From Pseudomonas sp. Fl4BN1 (GTDB lineage Bacteria > Pseudomonadota > Gammaproteobacteria > Pseudomonadales > Pseudomonadaceae): 64,000 bases of DNA. A model generated the notes under the pieces. That model saw nothing but the letters and a program-made list of their open reading frames with translations. It had not been told where the DNA came from and did no database searches. Below, piece by piece: positions 20,361-29,969 of the stretch. Every line of letters begins with the position of its first letter. Within the stretch, counting starts at the first letter, position 1. The stretch spans positions 310,001 through 374,000 of the forward strand of contig NZ_JAAARM010000001.1 in NCBI RefSeq assembly GCF_009908285.1. The letters run 5' to 3'. The translations under genes and the position numbers were made by a program.

Positions 20361-21179
20361 ATGGCTGGTAAAAAGAATACTGAAAAAGAAGGCAGCTCGT
20401 GGATCGGGAAAGTCGAAGATTACTCCCGTAAAATTTGGCTTGCTGGTTTAGGCGTGTACTCGAAAATCGACTCTGACGGCAGCAAGCTTTTCGAGACATT
20501 GGTCAAAGATGGCGAGAAAGCCGAGAAGCTGACTAAAAGCGTAGTCGGCAAGAAAGTCGATGCCGCCAAGGATTCCGCCAGTTCGGCCAAGTCGCGTATC
20601 AGCGACGTCAAGGACCGCGCTCTGGGCAAGTGGGACGAACTGGAAGGTGCTTTCGACAAGCGCTTGAACAGTGCCATCTCGCGTCTGGGCGTGCCAAGCC
20701 GCAATGAAGTAAAGGCGCTGCATGAAAAGGTCGATACCCTGACCAAGCAGATCGAAAAACTCACAGGTGCCAAGGTCGCGCCGGTTGCGGCTAAAACCGC
20801 TGCGGCTAAGCCAGCGGTAAAATCGGCTGCCAAACCTCTGGCCAAGCCTGTTGCCAAGCCAGCAGTCAAAGCCGTGGCTAAACCTGCGGTGAAAACCGCT
20901 GCTGCCAAACCTGCAGCGAAACCTGCTGCCAAGCCTGTTGCAGCCAAGCCAGCGGCAAAACCCGCAGCCAAGCCTGCTGCAAAGCCTGCCGTGGCGAAAA
21001 AGCCTGTGGCCAAGAAGCCCGTAGCCGCCAAGCCTGCAATCAAACCTGCTGTTGCGGCCAAGCCTGCGACTCCGGCCCCGACGGCATCGGCCAGCTCGGC
21101 GAACTCCGCTGCAGCGTCAAGCCCGGCTGCAAGCCCAGCTGCCACGTCGACCTCTGCGACGCCAAGCAGCCAGTCCTGA
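20361..21179 (+). CDS. phaF: Phasin PhaF with histone-like tail
   Basis: Bifunctional granule protein: the N-terminal phasin part binds PHA granules and the basic tail binds DNA, helping granule segregation (known in P. putida). The 272-residue protein has YSRKIWLAGLGVYSKIDSDG and a coiled coil to ~130, then ~90 residues of tandem AAKP/VAKP-type repeats (20780-21075) like histone H1, and a Ser/Ala/Pro end. AAGGAG lies before ATG 20361, overlapping the phaI stop. The repeats are nearly all Ala, Lys, Pro and Val and are a likely site for length variation between strains. A strong terminator follows. Confidence 0.96.
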   Translation: MAGKKNTEKEGSSWIGKVEDYSRKIWLAGLGVYSKIDSDGSKLFETLVKDGEKAEKLTKSVVGKKVDAAKDSASSAKSRISDVKDRALGKWDELEGAFDKRLNSAISRLGVPSRNEVKALHEKVDTLTKQIEKLTGAKVAPVAAKTAAAKPAVKSAAKPLAKPVAKPAVKAVAKPAVKTAAAKPAAKPAAKPVAAKPAAKPAAKPAAKPAVAKKPVAKKPVAAKPAIKPAVAAKPATPAPTASASSANSAAASSPAASPAATSTSATPSSQS

Positions 21180-21194
21180 CTGAGTCAGGAACAC

Positions 21195-21230
21195 AAAAAA
21201 CGCCCGGTCTGCAAAGCCCGGGCGTTTTTT
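21195..21230. terminator. Bidirectional Rho-independent terminator between phaF and phaD
   Basis: A6, stem CGCCCGG / CCGGGCG, loop of about 10 bases and T6, so it is functional as an intrinsic terminator on both strands. It serves the convergent phaIF and phaC1ZC2D operons. Confidence 0.93.
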
Positions 21231-21262
21231 ATTGAGCGGCAATCAATGCCCTGTACAACCGA

Positions 21263-21883
21263 CTACCCCTGTTCATCCAGGTAACGCAGGGCCATCTGCT
21301 CGGTGGCCAGCTTCGCCGGTGGCAACAGGTGCGGTGCCACCAGCATCATGATCTGATAGACCACCAGGCGCACTTCCCCTTCGCGATCGAGAATTCGCTG
21401 ATAGTCCAGAGAAAACAGCAAGGTCATGGTGATCTGCTCCACCAGTTGTCCCAGGGCCTGGGTGCCGCTGACCAGTTGTCCCATGGCCTTGAGCCGTGCC
21501 AACAGCGAAGCCAGGGTGCGTTTGAGGGCGTTGAGCAGGTTGCGAATGCCCTTGGCCAGCTTTGGCAGGCGCCCGGCCAGGTTGGACAGGTCCTGGAACA
21601 GAAACCGGTAGTGGGCCAGGCGCTCGACAATCAGATGCAGAAACAGCCAGTAGTCTTCCGGGGCCAGTTGCGCATCTGATGGTGGGTCCAGCAGTGGCGT
21701 CAGCTCGTTCTGGAAGCGTTCGAACAGGCCGAGCACCAGGGGCTCCTTGCCATGGAAGTGGTAGTAGAGGTTGCCGGGGCTGATCCCCATTTCATTGGCC
21801 ACCTCCATGGTCGAGACATTGGGCTCACCCTTCTGGTTGAACAACTGCAGGGCACATTCGAGTATTCGGTCGCGGGTTTTCAT
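21263..21883 (-). CDS. phaD: TetR-family regulator PhaD
   Basis: TetR-like regulator which in P. putida activates phaC1 and phaI transcription, probably sensing a CoA intermediate. From MKTRDRILECALQLFNQKGE it is 206 residues, the family length. The helix-turn-helix is at ~15-50 (VSTMEVANEMGISPGNLYYHF), followed by the all-alpha ligand-binding domain. An upstream ATG at 21904 (MDRQEVR) would add seven residues. It is the last gene of the leftward pha operon, 64 bases after phaC2, and converges on phaF. Confidence 0.95.
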   Translation of the reverse strand: MKTRDRILECALQLFNQKGEPNVSTMEVANEMGISPGNLYYHFHGKEPLVLGLFERFQNELTPLLDPPSDAQLAPEDYWLFLHLIVERLAHYRFLFQDLSNLAGRLPKLAKGIRNLLNALKRTLASLLARLKAMGQLVSGTQALGQLVEQITMTLLFSLDYQRILDREGEVRLVVYQIMMLVAPHLLPPAKLATEQMALRYLDEQG

Positions 21884-21947
21884 CCTGACTTCTTGTCGGT
21901 CCATTAGGGGGCACGACTCCAGCGCGGAGTCGTGGTGCAAGGTGTCT

Positions 21948-23630
21948 TCAGCGCACGCGCACGTAAGTGCCAGGTGCAGCCTCCATCGGTGGATAGTTCT
22001 GGTTGCCGAGCGTGGTGAGGCTGTCCCGTTGCGCTCCCGAGCGTTCCTGGATCCAGCCCAGCCACTGGCTCCACCAGCTGCCGTCGACATGCTTGGCATC
22101 GTAGTACCAGGCCCGAGGGTCGCTGCTGAGCTTGGGGTTCTCCACATAGTTGGCCTTGGGGTTGCTCGGCGGATTGAGGATGCTCTGCACATGCCCGCTG
22201 TTGGACAGTACGAAGCGTCGTTCGCCGCCCAGCAGCAGAGTCGAGCGATACACCGCGTCCCAGGGCGTGATGTGGTCGTTGATCCCAGCCACGCTGAAGC
22301 TGTCCACCGTGACCTTCTGCAGATCGATCGGTGTGCCGCAGATTTCCAGTCCGCCGACATGGCTCAGCGGGTTGTGCTTGAAGAAGTCCAGCAAATCGCC
22401 GTGCAGGGCAGCGGGCAGTCGGGTGCTGTCGTTGTTCCAGTAGAGGATGTCGAAGACCGGCGGTTCCTTGCCCAGCAGGTAGTTGTTGATCCAGTAGTTC
22501 CAGATCAGGTCGTTGGGACGCATCCAGGCAAATACCTTGGCCATGTCGCGACCATCCAGTACGCCTTGCTGGTAGGAGCGGCGCTTGGCCGCCTCCAGGG
22601 TCTTTTCGTCGGCGAACAGGGTGGCCGGGCTGTCCAGCTGGCTGTCCAGCAGACTCACCATATAGGTGGCGCTGGAGACCCGGCGCAGTTGCCGTTTGGC
22701 CTGCAAGTGACCTTGCAAGGCGGCGATGGTCAAGCCGCCGGCACAAGCGCCAGCGAGGTTGACTTCGCGACTGCCGGTAATGGCACGGGTGACGTTCAGC
22801 GCTTCCTCGGCAGCCTCGACATAGGTCGACAGGCCCCACTCGCGATGGCGCACGTCCGGGTTGCGCCAGCTGATCATGAACACCTGCAGGCCGTTTTTCA
22901 GTGCGTACTGGACGAAGCTGTTGTGCGGGCTGAGGTCGAAGATGTAGTACTTGTTGATTTGTGGCGGCACGATCAACAGTGGCTTGGCGTACTGCTGTTC
23001 GCTCATGGGGTTGTACTGGATCAGTTCCAGCAGCTCGTTGCGAAACACCACCGAGCCTTGGGTCACCGCGACGTTCTTGCCCACCTCGAAGGCGTGCTTG
23101 GTCACCTGGCTGGGCATTCCGTTGTTGTGCAGCAGGTCGTCCAACAGGTTGCTGATGCCGCGCACCACGCTGTTGCCCCCGGTGTTGAAAATCTCCTTGA
23201 GGGCCAGGGGATTGAGCAGAGTGTTGGAGGGGGCCACTGCGTCATTGATCAGGGAGAAGGCAAAATGCGCCCGAGCCCGGTCGTCTTCACTCATGCCGCT
23301 GTCATCGATCCAGTGGCGGACCTGTTTCTGCCAGCTCAGGTAAGCCTGCAGACTCCGTTTGTAAAAGGGGTTGAGGCTCCAGGTCGGGTCGGAGAAACGG
23401 TTGTCCCTGGGGCTGGGTTTGTGCAGGGTTTCGCCCAGCAGCACACGTCCCAGCTGGCCACCCAGGGCCAGGGTATGGCGGGCACTGTGCAACGGGTTGC
23501 GCAGGCTGTGGGCAGCAAGGCTGCGCAATGTGGAGAACAGATCCCGGCCACGTAGACCGGTGATCGCACTCTGCGCGTTGATGTACGCGGCAGGGGAGGG
23601 CAGCGAGCCCGCCGCAGGTTTGTCTTGCAT
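21948..23630 (-). CDS. phaC2: Class II poly(3-hydroxyalkanoate) synthase PhaC2
   Basis: Polymerises (R)-3-hydroxyacyl-CoAs of medium chain length on the granule surface. The 560-residue protein has the conserved N-terminal synthase domain and an alpha/beta-hydrolase core with the lipase-like box GACAGG, whose Cys296 is the nucleophile; the later Asp (GINDHITPW) and His (LSNSGHVQS) complete the triad. It is a paralogue of PhaC1 at the same locus. It lies 108 bases after phaZ. Confidence 0.97.
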   Translation of the reverse strand: MQDKPAAGSLPSPAAYINAQSAITGLRGRDLFSTLRSLAAHSLRNPLHSARHTLALGGQLGRVLLGETLHKPSPRDNRFSDPTWSLNPFYKRSLQAYLSWQKQVRHWIDDSGMSEDDRARAHFAFSLINDAVAPSNTLLNPLALKEIFNTGGNSVVRGISNLLDDLLHNNGMPSQVTKHAFEVGKNVAVTQGSVVFRNELLELIQYNPMSEQQYAKPLLIVPPQINKYYIFDLSPHNSFVQYALKNGLQVFMISWRNPDVRHREWGLSTYVEAAEEALNVTRAITGSREVNLAGACAGGLTIAALQGHLQAKRQLRRVSSATYMVSLLDSQLDSPATLFADEKTLEAAKRRSYQQGVLDGRDMAKVFAWMRPNDLIWNYWINNYLLGKEPPVFDILYWNNDSTRLPAALHGDLLDFFKHNPLSHVGGLEICGTPIDLQKVTVDSFSVAGINDHITPWDAVYRSTLLLGGERRFVLSNSGHVQSILNPPSNPKANYVENPKLSSDPRAWYYDAKHVDGSWWSQWLGWIQERSGAQRDSLTTLGNQNYPPMEAAPGTYVRVR

Positions 23631-23738
23631 GAGTCAACACTCCTTCGTCAAACCACTAACAAGCAGACCAATCCAAGACAGATAACATAGTCGGTCCTGG
23701 CCCTTCTTGCGCGAGACGATCCTGTTGACTGAGTGGTT

Positions 23739-24599
23739 TTATTTCGTCGGGTGCACCGGCAGAGGGTGCGGGTGCATCACTGCCCGTTGTCGTTCTTCCT
23801 GGAGGAACTTCATGATGATCGGGGCGACGGCCTCGGCCCTGGTGATCAGGAACAGGTGACCGTCGTCGATGATGTGCAACTGGGCATTGGGAATTCGCCA
23901 GGCCAGCATGCGCATGTTGATCAGGGGAATCAGCGGATCATCGTCGCCGGCCAGCACCAGGGTTGGCTGGTGGATCTTGTGCAGCCAGTGGATGCTGGTC
24001 CAGCCCAGCCCCGCGAACAGTTGCCAGTAGTAGCCCAGCTTGCCGGCCGAGCGCACCTTGGCTGCATGTTCCGCCGCCAGGTTTGGGTCGCGGCGAAAGG
24101 CGCCGCCGTAGATCAGCGGCGCGATGCGCATCACATGGGATGGCTGCACATAGCGCCGTGGGCTGGCCATCATCCACAGCACCTTGGGTTTGCCAGGGAT
24201 CATGAAGGCGCCGGCAGCAGTGGCGGCCAGCACCAGCTTCTTGCAGCGCTCGGGGTAGTCGTAGGCGAACTGTTGCGCCAGCGCCCCGCCCCAGGACACG
24301 CCCACTGCGTTGACCTGGCCGTAGTCGAGGTAGTCGAGCATTCGCGCAGTCAGCTTGGCCAGGCCGGGGAAACGATAGGGGCAGCTGGGGGTCGAGGAGC
24401 CGCCAACGCCGGGGACATCAAAGGCAATGACTTCCAGGTCCGGGTCCAGGGCCAGGACGAAGGGGAACACCAGCTCCAGGTTGGCGCCGATGCCGTTGAA
24501 GATCAGCAGTGGCGTCAAGTGAGGCTTGCCGGGGCGAACCGCGGTGCGGATGGTTTGGCCATCCAGGTCGACGGTGCGAAAGATAAAAGAGTGTGGCAT
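23739..24599 (-). CDS. phaZ: Intracellular PHA depolymerase PhaZ
   Basis: Granule-bound serine hydrolase that mobilises stored medium-chain-length PHA. The chosen start MPHSFIFRTVDLDGQT at 24599 gives 286 residues, close to P. putida PhaZ; a frame open to 24713 was rejected. The alpha/beta-hydrolase triad is Ser102 (GVSWGG), Asp221 (AGDDDP) and His248 (DDGHLF). Lying between the two synthases, it allows simultaneous synthesis and turnover of the polymer. No signal peptide is seen, as expected for an intracellular enzyme. Confidence 0.97.
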   Translation of the reverse strand: MPHSFIFRTVDLDGQTIRTAVRPGKPHLTPLLIFNGIGANLELVFPFVLALDPDLEVIAFDVPGVGGSSTPSCPYRFPGLAKLTARMLDYLDYGQVNAVGVSWGGALAQQFAYDYPERCKKLVLAATAAGAFMIPGKPKVLWMMASPRRYVQPSHVMRIAPLIYGGAFRRDPNLAAEHAAKVRSAGKLGYYWQLFAGLGWTSIHWLHKIHQPTLVLAGDDDPLIPLINMRMLAWRIPNAQLHIIDDGHLFLITRAEAVAPIIMKFLQEERQRAVMHPHPLPVHPTK

Positions 24600-24729
24600 G
24601 CCGTAGCCCTGTGAATTGAACCATTGGAAGCGCCGTCCTGGGCGTCCTCCAGATTTCCTGAGGCCAGGCCTCGTCTTAAGAATAGGGCGTGGCGGCACCT
24701 CCTGGTGCCGCATCGTTGGATGCCTGGAC

Positions 24730-26409
24730 TCAGCGCTCGTGGACGTAGGTTCCCGGCGCTGCCTCGGCGGCCGCGTATTTCTTGTTGCCCAGTACGCTCG
24801 GCGCGGCTTTCAGCTCGCCCGAGCGCTCTGCCTGCCAGGCCTGCCAGTGCAACCACCAGGAGTCGGTGTGCTTGACCGAGTTTTCCTGCCATTGGTCGGG
24901 GCAAAGTGGAATCTCGGTGTTGGTCATATAACGCGCTTTCGGGTTGCCCGGTGGATTGAGGATGCTCTGGATATGACCGCTGCTGGACAGCACGAACTCC
25001 ACATTGCCACCGAACAGCTGCGCCGACTTGTAACAGGACTTCCAAGGCGTGATGTGGTCGTTGGTGCCGGCCAGGGAGAAAATGTCGGCGGTTACCTGTT
25101 TCAGGTCGATCGGTGTACCGCACACTTCCAGTGCGTCGGGGCGGATCAGCGGGTTGTTTTTGAACATTTCAATCAGGTCACCGTGGAACGCCGCCGGTAG
25201 TCGCGTGGTGTCGTTGTTCCAGAACAGGATGTCGAAAACCGGCGGCTCGTTGCCCAGCAGGTAGTTGTTGACCCAGTAGTTCCAGATCAGGTCGTTGGGG
25301 CGCATCCAGGCAAACACCTTGGCCATGTCACGGCCTTCGAGGACGCCGGCCTGATAGGAGTGGCGCTTGGCCGCTTCCAGGGTTTGCTCGTCGACGAACA
25401 GCGCCACCTGGGTATCCATGGTGGTGTCGAGCACACTGACCAGCAGGGTCAGGGCGTTGACCTTCTTCTGTCCTAATGCAGCGTAATGGCCCAGCAGCGC
25501 GGTGCAGGTAATGCCACCGGAGCAGGCGCCCAGCATGTTCACGTCCTTGCTGCCGGTGATTGCAGTCACCACGTCGACGGCTTCTTTCAGGGCCTCGATG
25601 TAGGTGGACAGGCCCCATTCCCGTTGTGCCTTGGTGGGGTTGCGCCAGCTGACGATGAAGGTCTGCACGTTGTTGCGCAGGCAGAAACGCGCCAGGCTCT
25701 TGTCCGGGCTGAGGTCGAAAACATAGAACTTGTTGATTTGGGGTGGCACCACCAGCAGTGGACGCTCATGCACCTGCTCGGTAATCGGTCGGTACTGGAT
25801 CAGCTCCAGTACATCGTTGCGAAACACCACCGCGCCTTCGCTGGTACCGAGGTTCTTGCCGACTTCGAAGGCGTCCATGTTGACCTGGCTGGGCATGCCG
25901 CCGTTGTGCACCAGATCCTTGGCCAGATGGGACAGGCCATCCAGCAGGCTCTTGCCGCCGGTTTCGAAGAAACGTTTGACCGCAGCGGGGTTGGCCGCGC
26001 TGTTGGTCGGGGCCATGGCTTCGGTCATCAGGTTGATGACAAAGTGCCCGCGGCTGATGTCCTGGTCCGACAAACTGCTGTCGCCGATCCAGTCGTGGAG
26101 CTCCTTGCGCCACGCCAGGTAGGTTTGCAGATAGCGTTTGTACAGCGGGTTCTGGCTCCACGCCGGGTCGTTGAAGCGACGGTCGTCACTCTCCGGTTGC
26201 AGGGTCGATTTGCCGAACATCACGTTCTTCAGCTCAAGGCCGAAATGCGCGACGTGCTTGACGCTGTGGAGGGGTTGTTTGATGGCCTGGGTGAGCACCA
26301 TTCGAGCAGAGGTAAGCAGATCTTTTTTACGCAAGCCGATGACCGGATTGAGCCCCAGAGTGTTTTCCGAGGCTTGGCGTTTCAGGTCATCGTTATTCTT
26401 GTTACTCAT
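24730..26409 (-). CDS. phaC1: Class II poly(3-hydroxyalkanoate) synthase PhaC1
   Basis: First enzyme gene of the leftward pha operon, making medium-chain-length PHA from (R)-3-hydroxyacyl-CoA. It has 559 residues. The catalytic triad can be placed: Cys296 in GACSGG, Asp451 in TNDHITPW and His479 in SSSGHIQS, identical positions to the well-studied pseudomonad class II enzymes. The gap to phaZ is 130 bases. The 257-base upstream region 26410-26666 is AT-richer than its surroundings and probably holds the operon promoter, but no clear hexamers were assigned. Confidence 0.98.
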   Translation of the reverse strand: MSNKNNDDLKRQASENTLGLNPVIGLRKKDLLTSARMVLTQAIKQPLHSVKHVAHFGLELKNVMFGKSTLQPESDDRRFNDPAWSQNPLYKRYLQTYLAWRKELHDWIGDSSLSDQDISRGHFVINLMTEAMAPTNSAANPAAVKRFFETGGKSLLDGLSHLAKDLVHNGGMPSQVNMDAFEVGKNLGTSEGAVVFRNDVLELIQYRPITEQVHERPLLVVPPQINKFYVFDLSPDKSLARFCLRNNVQTFIVSWRNPTKAQREWGLSTYIEALKEAVDVVTAITGSKDVNMLGACSGGITCTALLGHYAALGQKKVNALTLLVSVLDTTMDTQVALFVDEQTLEAAKRHSYQAGVLEGRDMAKVFAWMRPNDLIWNYWVNNYLLGNEPPVFDILFWNNDTTRLPAAFHGDLIEMFKNNPLIRPDALEVCGTPIDLKQVTADIFSLAGTNDHITPWKSCYKSAQLFGGNVEFVLSSSGHIQSILNPPGNPKARYMTNTEIPLCPDQWQENSVKHTDSWWLHWQAWQAERSGELKAAPSVLGNKKYAAAEAAPGTYVHER

Positions 26410-26666
26410 CTACGACGCTCCATTGTCCTGAGACGAGTACCGGACCTGCTGTGCAGTCACACAGTACGATGCCAGGTACTACTGCTCGGGTGACCGTTAA
26501 GTGCGCACCACTGCTTTTTAGTTCGCAAAGCATTGCAGGGAACTTGCCAGCACCATTGGTTACCCGAGTTTAATTTTTTTCGCAAGCAGGCCATTCATTG
26601 GCCATACAGCAGCGCATTCAAGCAGATGAAATTAGAAAATGCCCTCTAAACAGTCGAAGCCTTGAG

Positions 26667-27044
26667 TTAGAGCATCAGCTTGACCACAGACTCATTCGGA
26701 TCGCGGGTTTTTTCGGCAGCTTTCAGTTCTGCCAGATAGTCGTTCCATAAATCGTCCTGGCGCAGCGCCAACTGATACAGATAGTCCCAAGTGAACAATC
26801 CGCTGTCATGACCGTCATCGAAGGTCAATTTCAGTGCGTACTGGCCGGCCGCTTCGACCTTGCTCAGGCCGACGCCGAGCTTGCCGAATTGCAGGATGGG
26901 TTTGCCGTGGCCCTGGACCTCGGCGGAGGGGGAGTGCACGCGCAGAAACTCGGCGGGCAAGTGATAGACCTCATCCGGCCCGTAGGTCAGGGTCAGGGTT
27001 TTCGAGGCTTTGTGCAGGTTGATGCCGGTGGGGAGTTTGCTCAT
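26667..27044 (-). CDS. DUF971 domain protein
   Basis: 125-residue protein of the DUF971 family (gamma-butyrobetaine hydroxylase N-terminal-like fold). It begins MSKLPTGINLHKASKTLTLT and has DEVYHLPAEFLRVHSPSAEV, AAGQYALKLTFDDGHDSGLF and WDYLYQLALRQDDLWNDYL, all typical of the family. The function is not established; distant relatives take part in iron-sulfur or carnitine-related chemistry. It follows hslU after a REP doublet in the same direction, a neighbourhood common in pseudomonads. Confidence 0.88.
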   Translation of the reverse strand: MSKLPTGINLHKASKTLTLTYGPDEVYHLPAEFLRVHSPSAEVQGHGKPILQFGKLGVGLSKVEAAGQYALKLTFDDGHDSGLFTWDYLYQLALRQDDLWNDYLAELKAAEKTRDPNESVVKLML

Positions 27045-27060
27045 GAGTTGTAGTCCTTCC

Positions 27061-27122
27061 GGTAGGAGCCGGCTTGCCGGCGATCGGGGGTGGCCCTATC
27101 GCTGGCAAGCCAGCTCCTACAT
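27061..27122. repeat. REP doublet (REPIN) between hslU and DUF971 gene
   Basis: GGTAGGAGCCGGCTTGCCGG (left) and CGCTGGCAAGCCAGCTCCTA (right) are inverted REP units 20 bases apart, able to form a long hairpin just after hslU. Confidence 0.9.
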
Positions 27123-27135
27123 GGGTGGCGAAGGC

Positions 27136-28473
27136 TTACAGGATATAACGGGAAAGATCTTCGTTCTGTGCCAATTCGCCCAGGTGGCTGTTGACGTAGG
27201 CGGCGTCGATGCGGATCGGTTCTTCGCTGTGGGCGCTGGCCAGATCACCGGCGCTGAACGACACCTCTTCCAACAGGCGCTCGAGCAAGGTGTGCAGGCG
27301 ACGGGCACCGATGTTCTCGGTTTTCTCGTTGACCTGCCAGGCGATCTCCGCCAGGCGCTTGATCCCGTCCGGCAGGAACTCGATGGCCAGGCCTTCGGTC
27401 TTCAGCAACTCGCGGTACTGCTCGGTCAGCGACGCGTGAGGTTCGCTGAGGATGCGCTCGAAGTCTTCCGGCGACAGCGCCTTGAGCTCTACGCGAATCG
27501 GCAGGCGGCCCTGCAGCTCAGGTACCAGGTCGCTGGGCTTGCTCAGGTGGAAGGCCCCGGAGGCAATGAACAGGATGTGGTCGGTCTTGACCATGCCCAG
27601 TTTGGTGTTGACGGTGCAACCCTCGATCAGCGGCAGCAGGTCGCGCTGCACGCCTTCGCGGGATACGTCGACGCCGCCGGAATTACCGCGCTTGGCGACC
27701 TTGTCGATCTCGTCGATGAACACGATGCCGTGCTGTTCGACGGCTTCCAGGGCCTTGGCTTTCAGTTCTTCGTCGTTGACCAGGCGGCTGGCTTCTTCGT
27801 CGCGTACCAGCTTCAGCGCTTCCTTGACCTTGAGCTTGCGGTTCTTGCGCTTGCCCTTGCCCATGTTGGCGAACAGGTTTTGCAGCTGGTTGGTCATTTC
27901 TTCCATGCCCGGAGGCGCGGAGATATCGACCCCGGCGACTTCCGCCACTTCGATCTCGATTTCCTTATCGTCCAGTTGGCCTTCGCGCAGGCGCTTGCGG
28001 AACAGCTGGCGGGTGTTGGAGTCCTGGGCCGGTGCGTCATCGCTGCTGAAACCCATGCGGGCTGGCGGCAGCAAGGCATCAAGGATGCGTTCTTCGGCGG
28101 CATCTTCGGCGCGATGGCTGACCCGGGTCATTTCCTGTTCGCGGAACATCTTGATGGCCGCGTCGGCCAGGTCGCGAATAATCGATTCAACATCGCGGCC
28201 GACATAGCCGACCTCGGTGAACTTGGTGGCTTCGACCTTGATGAACGGTGCATTGGCCAGTTTGGCCAGGCGTCGGGCGATTTCGGTCTTGCCGACACCG
28301 GTCGGGCCGATCATCAGGATGTTCTTGGGGGTCACTTCAACGCGCAGCTCGGCAGGCAGTTGCATCCGGCGCCAGCGATTACGCAGAGCGATAGCGACGG
28401 CGCGCTTGGCATCGTCCTGGCCGATGATATGGCGATTGAGTTCGTGGACGATTTCGCGGGGTGTCATGGACAT
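27136..28473 (-). CDS. hslU: ATP-dependent protease ATPase subunit HslU
   Basis: AAA+ unfoldase ring that feeds substrates into the HslV peptidase. The 445-residue protein has the N-domain [20 protein letters not shown], Walker [17 protein letters not shown], the pore motif GYVGRD, the inserted I-domain (~110-240), Walker [13 protein letters not shown] and sensor regions near [12 protein letters not shown], ending in the typical SRYIL-type C-terminus (here DLSRYIL) that docks into HslV. It lies 56 bases after hslV and is part of the heat-shock protease operon. Confidence 0.98.
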   Translation of the reverse strand: MSMTPREIVHELNRHIIGQDDAKRAVAIALRNRWRRMQLPAELRVEVTPKNILMIGPTGVGKTEIARRLAKLANAPFIKVEATKFTEVGYVGRDVESIIRDLADAAIKMFREQEMTRVSHRAEDAAEERILDALLPPARMGFSSDDAPAQDSNTRQLFRKRLREGQLDDKEIEIEVAEVAGVDISAPPGMEEMTNQLQNLFANMGKGKRKNRKLKVKEALKLVRDEEASRLVNDEELKAKALEAVEQHGIVFIDEIDKVAKRGNSGGVDVSREGVQRDLLPLIEGCTVNTKLGMVKTDHILFIASGAFHLSKPSDLVPELQGRLPIRVELKALSPEDFERILSEPHASLTEQYRELLKTEGLAIEFLPDGIKRLAEIAWQVNEKTENIGARRLHTLLERLLEEVSFSAGDLASAHSEEPIRIDAAYVNSHLGELAQNEDLSRYIL

Positions 28474-28529
28474 AGTAATTGGCGGTTCTCAAGCAGGAAT
28501 GAATGCCGTGGCACTGGGCCGAAACAGGC

Positions 28530-29060
28530 TTATTCCGCGAGATCCTGCTCCTCGATGGTTTGAGTGTGGTTGGTGAATACACAGATGTCGCCGGCGATGC
28601 CAAGGGCGGTCTCGACGATTTCGCGGGCCGACAAATCGGTCTTTTTCAGCAGGGCGCTGGCAGCGGCCTGGGCGTAACCGCCACCGGAACCCATGGCAAT
28701 CAGGCCGTCTTCGGGTTCAACCACGTCACCGTTGCCGGTGATGATCAAGGACGCGTCCTTGTTGGCCACGGCCAGCATGGCTTCCAGGCGGCTGAGAGAG
28801 CGGTCGGTGCGCCATTCTTTGGCCAGTTCGACAGCGGCGCGAACCAGGTGGCCCTGGTGTTTCTCCAGCTGGCCTTCGAAGCGCTCGAAGAGGGTGAAGG
28901 CGTCAGCGGTGGCTCCGGCAAAACCGGCGATGACCTGGCCGTGATAGAGGCGACGGACTTTTTTCGCGTTGCCTTTCATCACGGTGTTGCCCAGAGAAAC
29001 CTGGCCGTCGCCGCCCATGACGACTTTGCCGTGGCGGCGGACTGAAACGATGGTGGTCAA
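28530..29060 (-). CDS. hslV: ATP-dependent protease peptidase subunit HslV (TTG start)
   Basis: Proteasome-like threonine peptidase of the HslUV complex. The start is assigned to TTG at 29060 with GGAG eight bases upstream: initiator Met is then followed directly by [19 protein letters not shown], giving the N-terminal Thr nucleophile after Met removal and the standard 176 residues. An in-frame ATG at 29108 would put 16 extra residues before it, which would block the catalytic Thr unless processed. Other family residues ([34 protein letters not shown]) are intact. Confidence 0.95.
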   Translation of the reverse strand: MTTIVSVRRHGKVVMGGDGQVSLGNTVMKGNAKKVRRLYHGQVIAGFAGATADAFTLFERFEGQLEKHQGHLVRAAVELAKEWRTDRSLSRLEAMLAVANKDASLIITGNGDVVEPEDGLIAMGSGGGYAQAAASALLKKTDLSAREIVETALGIAGDICVFTNHTQTIEEQDLAE

Positions 29061-29184
29061 GGGGGAGTCTCCACGCAGCGGGGCGAAAGTGCCCTGATGG
29101 AAACTCATATGGGGGTGGCTGAGAATTTTTCAACCGGGGGCTGTGTCGAGGGACCAGCGGTATTCTCGGGGAGGGGGCAGAGCA

Positions 29185-29240
29185 GCGCTGGCAAGTCCGC
29201 TCCTACAGGGCAGTAGGTAGTAGGAGTGGCTTGCCCACGA
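29185..29240. repeat. REP doublet upstream of hslV, downstream of the SPOR gene
   Basis: CGCTGGCAAGTCCGCTCCTA and the inverted GTAGGAGTGGCTTGCCCACG flank a short AGGGCAGTAGGTA loop. It lies in the 200-base gap between the SPOR-protein stop and the hslV start. Confidence 0.75.
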
Positions 29241-29260
29241 TCAAGCGTTTGGCGCTTGGC

Positions 29261-29968
29261 TTAACGGTTCTGGCGCTGTTGTAACAGCAGGTTGCTGAAG
29301 CCGGCGCCCGCCAGTTGCTTCTGCGCCACGGTGAGTTGTTCACGATTGCTGAACGGTCCCACCAAGACCCGGTACCAGGTTTCGTCTTTCACCGTGCCGG
29401 ACTCAACCGAAACCGACTGGCCGAGCAGGATGATCTGCGCGCGCACCTTATCGGCATCGGCTTCCTTGCGGAACGAGCCGGCCTGGAGGAAGAACTTGGT
29501 CACAGGCGCTGCCTTGGCTACAGGCGGCGGGGGCGGCGGAGTGATACCGGCCAGGGCCGCCTGGGCCCGGGCAGTGTCGATCTTCGCGGCTTCCGCCGGG
29601 GTCACCGGAGTGGTCGGTACCGTCGGCACCTGTGGCGTCGGCAGGGTTTTTTCCGGCACCGCTTCTGGCGGCACTATGACTTCCGATTCCGGCAACAGGG
29701 TATAGAAGTCGTACTTAGGCTTCACCGGTTGCTGTGGGCTCGGCGGGGTCTTGTTGGCCTCGGCGATCTTGCTGGCTTTCTGTTGCTCGATTTTCTCGCG
29801 CTTGACGCTGTCACCGCCTTTGCCTGGCTCGAGCTTCATCAAGAACACAATGAATGCGCCGATGGTCAGGCCGATGGCCAGCCACAACCAGCCCGGAATC
29901 GGCTGCTTGGCCGGGGCCTGGTAACGGCTGGCGCCACGCTTGGGTGCAGGTTTTTTCTTGGCAGCCAA
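29261..29968 (-). CDS. SPOR-domain membrane protein (FtsN-like)
   Basis: Bitopic inner-membrane protein of 235 residues. A basic N-terminus (MAAKKKPAPKRGASRY) precedes one membrane helix at ~27-44 (WLWLAIGLTIGAFIVFLM), a Pro/Thr-rich periplasmic linker, and a C-terminal SPOR domain (~158-230: TKFFLQAGSFRKEADADKV and the repeat-like VLVGPFSNREQ), which binds glycan strands lacking stem peptides at the division site. Position between argS and hslV matches ftsN in enterobacteria, so an FtsN-type division role is likely, but no gene name is claimed. It follows argS after one base. Confidence 0.9.
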   Translation of the reverse strand: MAAKKKPAPKRGASRYQAPAKQPIPGWLWLAIGLTIGAFIVFLMKLEPGKGGDSVKREKIEQQKASKIAEANKTPPSPQQPVKPKYDFYTLLPESEVIVPPEAVPEKTLPTPQVPTVPTTPVTPAEAAKIDTARAQAALAGITPPPPPPVAKAAPVTKFFLQAGSFRKEADADKVRAQIILLGQSVSVESGTVKDETWYRVLVGPFSNREQLTVAQKQLAGAGFSNLLLQQRQNR

Positions 29969-29969
29969 C

